Under the pieces are notes generated by a model that was not told the origin of the DNA, did not search any database, and saw only the letters and a program-made list of their open reading frames with translations. From contig QNBS01000057.1 of the NCBI GenBank assembly GCA_003644175.1, positions 1-9,683 on the forward strand: a stretch of DNA of 9,683 nt. Reading direction: 5' to 3'. Both the position numbers and the translations under genes were made by a program. The DNA is from Planctomycetota bacterium. Lineage in GTDB: Bacteria; Planctomycetota; Phycisphaerae; Sedimentisphaerales; Anaerohalosphaeraceae. Below, one piece after another: positions 6,109-9,683 of this stretch. Each line of letters opens with the position of its first letter. The first letter of the stretch is position 1.

Positions 6109-7749
6109 ATGTCGGCTAAAAAGCGAGTGCTAATCATCGCCCTTGACGGCTTGACCTGGAAATTGGTCAAACCCTTTATGAACGAAGGCGTCATGCCCAA
6201 TCTGGCCGGGATTGTCCGGCAAGGTTCCCATGGCAACCTGAAAAGCGTAATACCCTTTGAGACCGGGCCTGCCTGGTCGGCATTTCAGACCGGTTGTCTG
6301 CCCGGCAAGACACAGGTTTTCGGCTTCCATACATATAACCGAAGCAAAAAAAAGGTTAATCTAAACAACTTTTCCAATATCGCAGTACCCAGCATCTGGG
6401 AACTGGCTGATAAGGCCGGCAAAACAGTTGTCAGCCTCAACATGCCGGCAACATCCCCGCCGCCCAAAGTCAAAGGCGTGATTATCCCGGGCTTGCTATG
6501 CCCAGGGTTGTCGCCTGAAACTGTCCACCCCCCCCAGGCTTACGACAAGTATATCAAGCCTCGCAAGGATTATCTGGTTGTCAATCTCGACGAGAAAGAG
6601 ACGGTATCACAGTTGGCCGAACAGGCGATCGCCACCGAGCGCGTCCGTTGTGAAGTTGCACTTGAATTGATGAATGATATAGACTGGGATCTGTTCTGCG
6701 TGCAAATACAAAGCAGTGATATCTTTCAGCATAAGGTTTGGTGGGCTCTTGACTCCGATTCGCCGGGCTTTACCGAAGAAAGCAGAAATGAAGCATTGGT
6801 CTTCTACAGGTATTGCGACGATATTATAGGGCGCCTTGTTGACGCCGCCGGTTCAGATACGCTTAAGCTTTTTGCATCCGATCACGGTTTTACAATGAAA
6901 AAAGGCGATCTGGGTGTAAACAGATGGCTCTACGAGAACGGATATCTAAAGCACGTATCGAAAGACGCCCCTGTTGGATTTGCGGCGGTAAAGGAAAACC
7001 TGAAAGATAAAATCCCGCCGTTGAAGATGCTGGCGCGTCTTTATGGGCGGGCAGGCCGGTGCATCTCGAACACTTACAAGCAAATTCGGGAAAGCATGCA
7101 GAAACCAGGCAGCAAGAGATTGTATGCCGAGTCGCTGCTTACCCACATGCGAACATATGTCGATTTCGAGCAGACCAGGGCTTTGAGTGTCGCCGGGATG
7201 GCGGCAGTTGTCTATGTCGCCGGAAACGCCGAGGAAAGAAAAGCATTATCAAAAGAACTGACGGAGAAATTGCTCGGTGAGTTCGGGCCGGATTCCGAGA
7301 ATCCGGTCATAGCTTCGATCGTACCCGCTGTCGAAGTTTACGGTATGCCCGAAGCGCCGGACTCTTTGCCTGATTTCGTCATAAATTATGTCGAAGGGTT
7401 CGGATCGCGAATATCTTCCGGGCCCGACAGCATGATTACCGGTGGCGATTACAGGGGCAGACAACAGGGTTCGCATGATCGAAACGGTATTTTTGTCGTT
7501 AACGGACCGGGCGTTCGCCGGGAAACTGAATTTAACGCGGAAATCGTCGATATCGCACCGACGGTTTTGGCATATCTGGATATAGCTGTTCCGCGGCACA
7601 TGGATGGAAAAGTCATGAATGAAGCCTTTTCACCCGGGCTTTCAGTTGTCTATGAGGATATCAGCTATGACTCATCGGCGGCGACAGAATATACCGATGA
7701 CGAACAGGCTGAGGTCGAAAGAAACCTGCGTGATATCGGTTATCTTTAA
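6109..7749 (+). CDS. Alkaline phosphatase superfamily phosphohydrolase
   Basis: This 546-residue protein belongs to the type I phosphodiesterase/nucleotide pyrophosphatase branch, close to the predicted phosphohydrolase/phosphomutase group. Expected metal ligands and nucleophile are in order: D13 in IIALDG; T52 in FETGPAWSAFQTG, the nucleophile position; D204 and H208 in SSDIFQHKVW; D258-H259 in FASDHGF; and H456 in GSHDRNGIF. This is a complete two-metal site, so the enzyme should be active. It should cleave or transfer a phosphoester. There is no signal peptide or membrane segment, so it is probably cytoplasmic, which fits a role on a nucleotide- or lipid-linked glycan precursor better than phosphate scavenging. 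AAGGAG (6094-6099) lies nine bases before the ATG. It is the only plus-strand gene among the polysaccharide genes and has its own promoter and palindromic site. It carries A8 (6346-6353) and C8 (6528-6535) runs. The C-terminus is NLRDIGYL. Confidence 0.85.
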   Translation: MSAKKRVLIIALDGLTWKLVKPFMNEGVMPNLAGIVRQGSHGNLKSVIPFETGPAWSAFQTGCLPGKTQVFGFHTYNRSKKKVNLNNFSNIAVPSIWELADKAGKTVVSLNMPATSPPPKVKGVIIPGLLCPGLSPETVHPPQAYDKYIKPRKDYLVVNLDEKETVSQLAEQAIATERVRCEVALELMNDIDWDLFCVQIQSSDIFQHKVWWALDSDSPGFTEESRNEALVFYRYCDDIIGRLVDAAGSDTLKLFASDHGFTMKKGDLGVNRWLYENGYLKHVSKDAPVGFAAVKENLKDKIPPLKMLARLYGRAGRCISNTYKQIRESMQKPGSKRLYAESLLTHMRTYVDFEQTRALSVAGMAAVVYVAGNAEERKALSKELTEKLLGEFGPDSENPVIASIVPAVEVYGMPEAPDSLPDFVINYVEGFGSRISSGPDSMITGGDYRGRQQGSHDRNGIFVVNGPGVRRETEFNAEIVDIAPTVLAYLDIAVPRHMDGKVMNEAFSPGLSVVYEDISYDSSAATEYTDDEQAEVERNLRDIGYL

Positions 7750-7794
7750 GAAGAAGGCGATCGCATCCCGGGCCAAAGACATTGAACTTTTGCG

Positions 7795-8781
7795 TCAATC
7801 ATAGTATCCAAGTGCTCGAAGCTTATCGACGATATCCTCATCGGCGGACTGATCAACTTTTTGCCTTGTAGCAGCATCTTTTGGGGCGGTCCGGGCCGTA
7901 TCCGTTACAGACTTTATATCTTTATTTTCCCTGTCGACGACGAGCCATGGAACTGTCAGCAACAACGGATTAGTGCTGCCGGGGGGATGACCGTAGCATC
8001 CGCCCTCCCCTAACAACTCGCCGTGGTCGGATGTGACGATTATTCCGCCAGACAAGTTCCGTATCAAAACCGCAACCTGCTGAAGAACTGCTGTCAGGTT
8101 GGCCTTATACGCCTTTCGCAAACCACAGCGGCCTGCACTCCTCCAGGCCGCCTCCAAAGGAGCTTTTGGCGGGATTGCAAGGAATTTCCGCAAAAACCAC
8201 TGTGGCTTGTTTGTGAGCAAACGGTTACGCTCGAACAATCGCATCAGCAACCGGAACAACTTGACTTTGAATCCTGAGACAGGCGCATTTCCGCCGGCGC
8301 CGACCAGAGATCGAACCTTGTTGATATCTGCGTTGAGGTATCCTCCGGTTTCATGCGACAGACCCAGATATGGCGCATGAGGCTGAAGATAATGAATGAT
8401 ATATCTTTTGCCCGAATTCGGAGATCTCGAAATTATCTCTAACGCCGCCTCGGTAAGAGTCTGAGGCAAAACCGTCCCCTTCTCTCTGTCCCAACCATCT
8501 TTCCAGATTTCATGCACCTCAGAAAAATGTTCACCCGCACAATAATCATATACAGGTTGATCGGCGCATATCTGAGGATTTGCCGATATATAAACAATGT
8601 CCTCATAGTAATCGGAAAACGATTTATCCCTCCACTCATTGGTGCAGGAACCCGCAGAAACAACCCTGGAAAGATCGCCCTGGATATAATCCTTATAAAC
8701 CTGCTCAAAATAATCGTATCTGCAGGCGTCCAGGATTATCAGGTAATCCCATTTCTCGCTCATTACGTTGAGTTTATCCAT
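7795..8781 (-). CDS. Sulfatase/alkaline-phosphatase-fold protein
   Basis: The protein has 328 residues from ATG 8781. An in-frame TTG at 8793 would add MWRK but abuts an AAGG with no spacing, and ATG 8763 (MSEKWDYLIILDACR) is also possible. The fold is that of the alkaline phosphatase superfamily: D18 in LIILDACRYD, the S45/T47 nucleophile region in SAGSCTNEW, H135 in QPHAPY, D252-H253 in VTSDHGE and H265 in GCYGHPPG. The sulfatase C/S-x-P-S-R signature is absent, so it is not a formylglycine sulfatase. The arrangement resembles the short 'LDACRYD' phosphatase-like proteins found in bacterial and archaeal glycan clusters. No signal peptide is seen. It follows the flippase gene after 28 nt, probably in one operon, and is convergent with the other phosphohydrolase (45-bp gap, no clear terminator). 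Substrate unknown. The tail KLRALGYYD resembles that of the convergent gene. Confidence 0.8.
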   Translation of the reverse strand: MDKLNVMSEKWDYLIILDACRYDYFEQVYKDYIQGDLSRVVSAGSCTNEWRDKSFSDYYEDIVYISANPQICADQPVYDYCAGEHFSEVHEIWKDGWDREKGTVLPQTLTEAALEIISRSPNSGKRYIIHYLQPHAPYLGLSHETGGYLNADINKVRSLVGAGGNAPVSGFKVKLFRLLMRLFERNRLLTNKPQWFLRKFLAIPPKAPLEAAWRSAGRCGLRKAYKANLTAVLQQVAVLIRNLSGGIIVTSDHGELLGEGGCYGHPPGSTNPLLLTVPWLVVDRENKDIKSVTDTARTAPKDAATRQKVDQSADEDIVDKLRALGYYD

Positions 8782-8809
8782 TTTTCGCCACAACCTTCAA
8801 GTATACTGA

Positions 8810-9683
8810 TCATGATTTCAAGCCTTTTACAACATCGCGTATGAGAGCCGGGACATCATATTCGGAGCTGATCTTGCTGAGCAAAAGTATAAAAATCGAA
8901 TAAACCGCTGCGCCAATGCCGACAAGAAGAACCAACCCGGCCGGCCCGACGGAATTCATGGCGTTCTTTACCAGATACAGGCAAAGCATCATGAGTAATG
9001 TCGCAGCGAGGGGATATGACAGAATCCTCAGGACGTCGCGGACTTTTGCATCGATGAGTTTCTGCAGTTCGTAGAACGCGACCGGCTGCATGATCAGACC
9101 CATACCCAACACACAGAAGGAAGTGCCCGCCATACCCCATTTGACGGTCAGTGGATAGATGCTTACAACCATCAGCACAAGTCGCATGGCCGAAATCTTC
9201 GTGATGATGTCCGGCCGGCCCATGGCCATGAAAACCGGGCCCCTCTGCATGCACTTCAACGGTCCGAGCAGACACAGTATCTGCATAGCCGGGACCATGG
9301 GAAGCCACTTTGCTCCGAAGGCGATCCTGGTGATTTCAGGCGCAAGCGCTATCAACCCCCCTGCCGCGGGAAAAACAATCAGCGTCGTCACGCAAACCGC
9401 CTTGAAGTAGCCGCTTCGCAGTTTCGCCACGTTGTCCTGCAGTTTCGAATAGGCCGGAAATGCGACAACCGCAACTCTGCCTCCTATTTCGGTGGTGACC
9501 ATGTGCCCTATCCTGAAGGCCTGCTGGTAGAAACCCAGGGCTGTTGCGCCTAACATTTTGCCGAGAAAGGCGTCGTCGCCGTGAACACAGAAGAATCTCA
9601 GAATCGAAATGCCGAACATGTGCTTGCCGAAACCCCAGAGCTCCTTTGCCCTGGAAATGTCAAAACTGAGCCGGGGCCTGTAC
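8810..9683 (-). CDS. Wzx/WzxC-type polysaccharide flippase, C-terminal part
   Basis: The frame is open to the right edge, so the N-terminus is outside the window; about 290 residues are visible. The first internal Met is at 9619, but sequence before it (RPRLSFDISRAKELWGFGKH) is clearly part of the protein. Diagnostic features of the MOP-superfamily polysaccharide exporters are present: the RPRL-to-FGKH approach to a helix, DDAFLGKMLGATALGFYQQA, then RVAVVAFPAYSKLQDN and FGAKWLPMVPAMQILCLLGP. Around six hydrophobic helices follow, including LAATLLMMLCLYLV and GLVLLVGIGAAVYSIFILLL. Such proteins move undecaprenyl-linked glycan units from the cytoplasmic to the periplasmic face of the inner membrane. 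Its presence marks the surrounding transferases as a surface-polysaccharide assembly set. The phosphatase-like gene follows after 28 nt. Confidence 0.88.
   Translation of the reverse strand, partial: YRPRLSFDISRAKELWGFGKHMFGISILRFFCVHGDDAFLGKMLGATALGFYQQAFRIGHMVTTEIGGRVAVVAFPAYSKLQDNVAKLRSGYFKAVCVTTLIVFPAAGGLIALAPEITRIAFGAKWLPMVPAMQILCLLGPLKCMQRGPVFMAMGRPDIITKISAMRLVLMVVSIYPLTVKWGMAGTSFCVLGMGLIMQPVAFYELQKLIDAKVRDVLRILSYPLAATLLMMLCLYLVKNAMNSVGPAGLVLLVGIGAAVYSIFILLLSKISSEYDVPALIRDVVKGLKS

Noticed and set aside
7750..7794. Terminator between the convergent phosphatase-like genes
   Set aside because: Only a weak 5-bp pairing (attga/tcaat) is present and there is no T run. Single GCGATCGC and CCCGGG palindromes here are likely chance.
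8782..8793. TTG start extending the sulfatase-like protein by four residues
   Set aside because: The only Shine-Dalgarno-like bases (AAGG) touch the TTG with no spacing, and an ATG lies 12 bases downstream. I chose the ATG but cannot exclude the TTG.

Overview
The window looks like part of a surface-polysaccharide (exopolysaccharide or O-antigen type) cluster from a bacterium of the PVC group, most likely a planctomycete, possibly of the Phycisphaerae. The lineage call rests on the partial gene at the left edge. It ends in a 'HSREGQNVLFGDGH...DNIYT' tail, typical of the H-X9-DG prepilin-like proteins that planctomycetes carry in large numbers. This is inference from family knowledge, not a search result.

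Layout from left to right. (a) 2-253 (+): 3' end of the H-X9-DG prepilin-like gene, whose last codons carry a local duplication, followed by a strong intrinsic terminator at 363-398. (b) 504-604: a small element with perfect 13-bp terminal inverted repeats, lying against the end of the next operon. (c) 609-4533 (-): a tightly packed operon read right to left. It encodes a nucleotide-sugar epimerase/dehydratase, then a fused GT2 glycosyltransferase-methyltransferase, then a GT4 glycosyltransferase. Spacings are 11 nt and a 10-nt overlap. (d) 4534-4865: a non-coding gap holding dispersed-type palindromic repeats ('cccgcgaaagcggg'), a 20-bp tandem repeat and a terminator hairpin. (e) 4866-5897 (-): a GT-B-like glycosyltransferase with its own good sigma70-type promoter. 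(f) 5898-6108: a divergent promoter region with a perfect palindrome over the rightward promoter. (g) 6109-7749 (+): an alkaline-phosphatase-superfamily phosphohydrolase of the nucleotide pyrophosphatase/phosphodiesterase type. (h) 7795-8781 (-): a second, dissimilar alkaline-phosphatase/sulfatase-like protein, convergent with the first. (i) 8810-9683 (-): C-terminal part of a Wzx/WzxC-type flippase, cut by the window edge.

Working together (inference): the epimerase supplies an activated sugar. The three glycosyltransferase units (GT4, GT2 and the GT-B-like protein) assemble a lipid-linked glycan, and the fused methyltransferase may methylate a sugar or cap the chain. The flippase moves the unit across the inner membrane. 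Two phosphohydrolase-fold proteins without visible signal peptides may add, move or remove a phosphate-containing group on the cytoplasmic side. The most unusual points are the GT2-methyltransferase fusion, the pair of unrelated phosphatase-superfamily genes with matching C-terminal 'LR-x-(I/L)-G-Y' tails, and the palindromic operator-like site over the promoter of one of them. I did not find a clearly new defence or mobile system.
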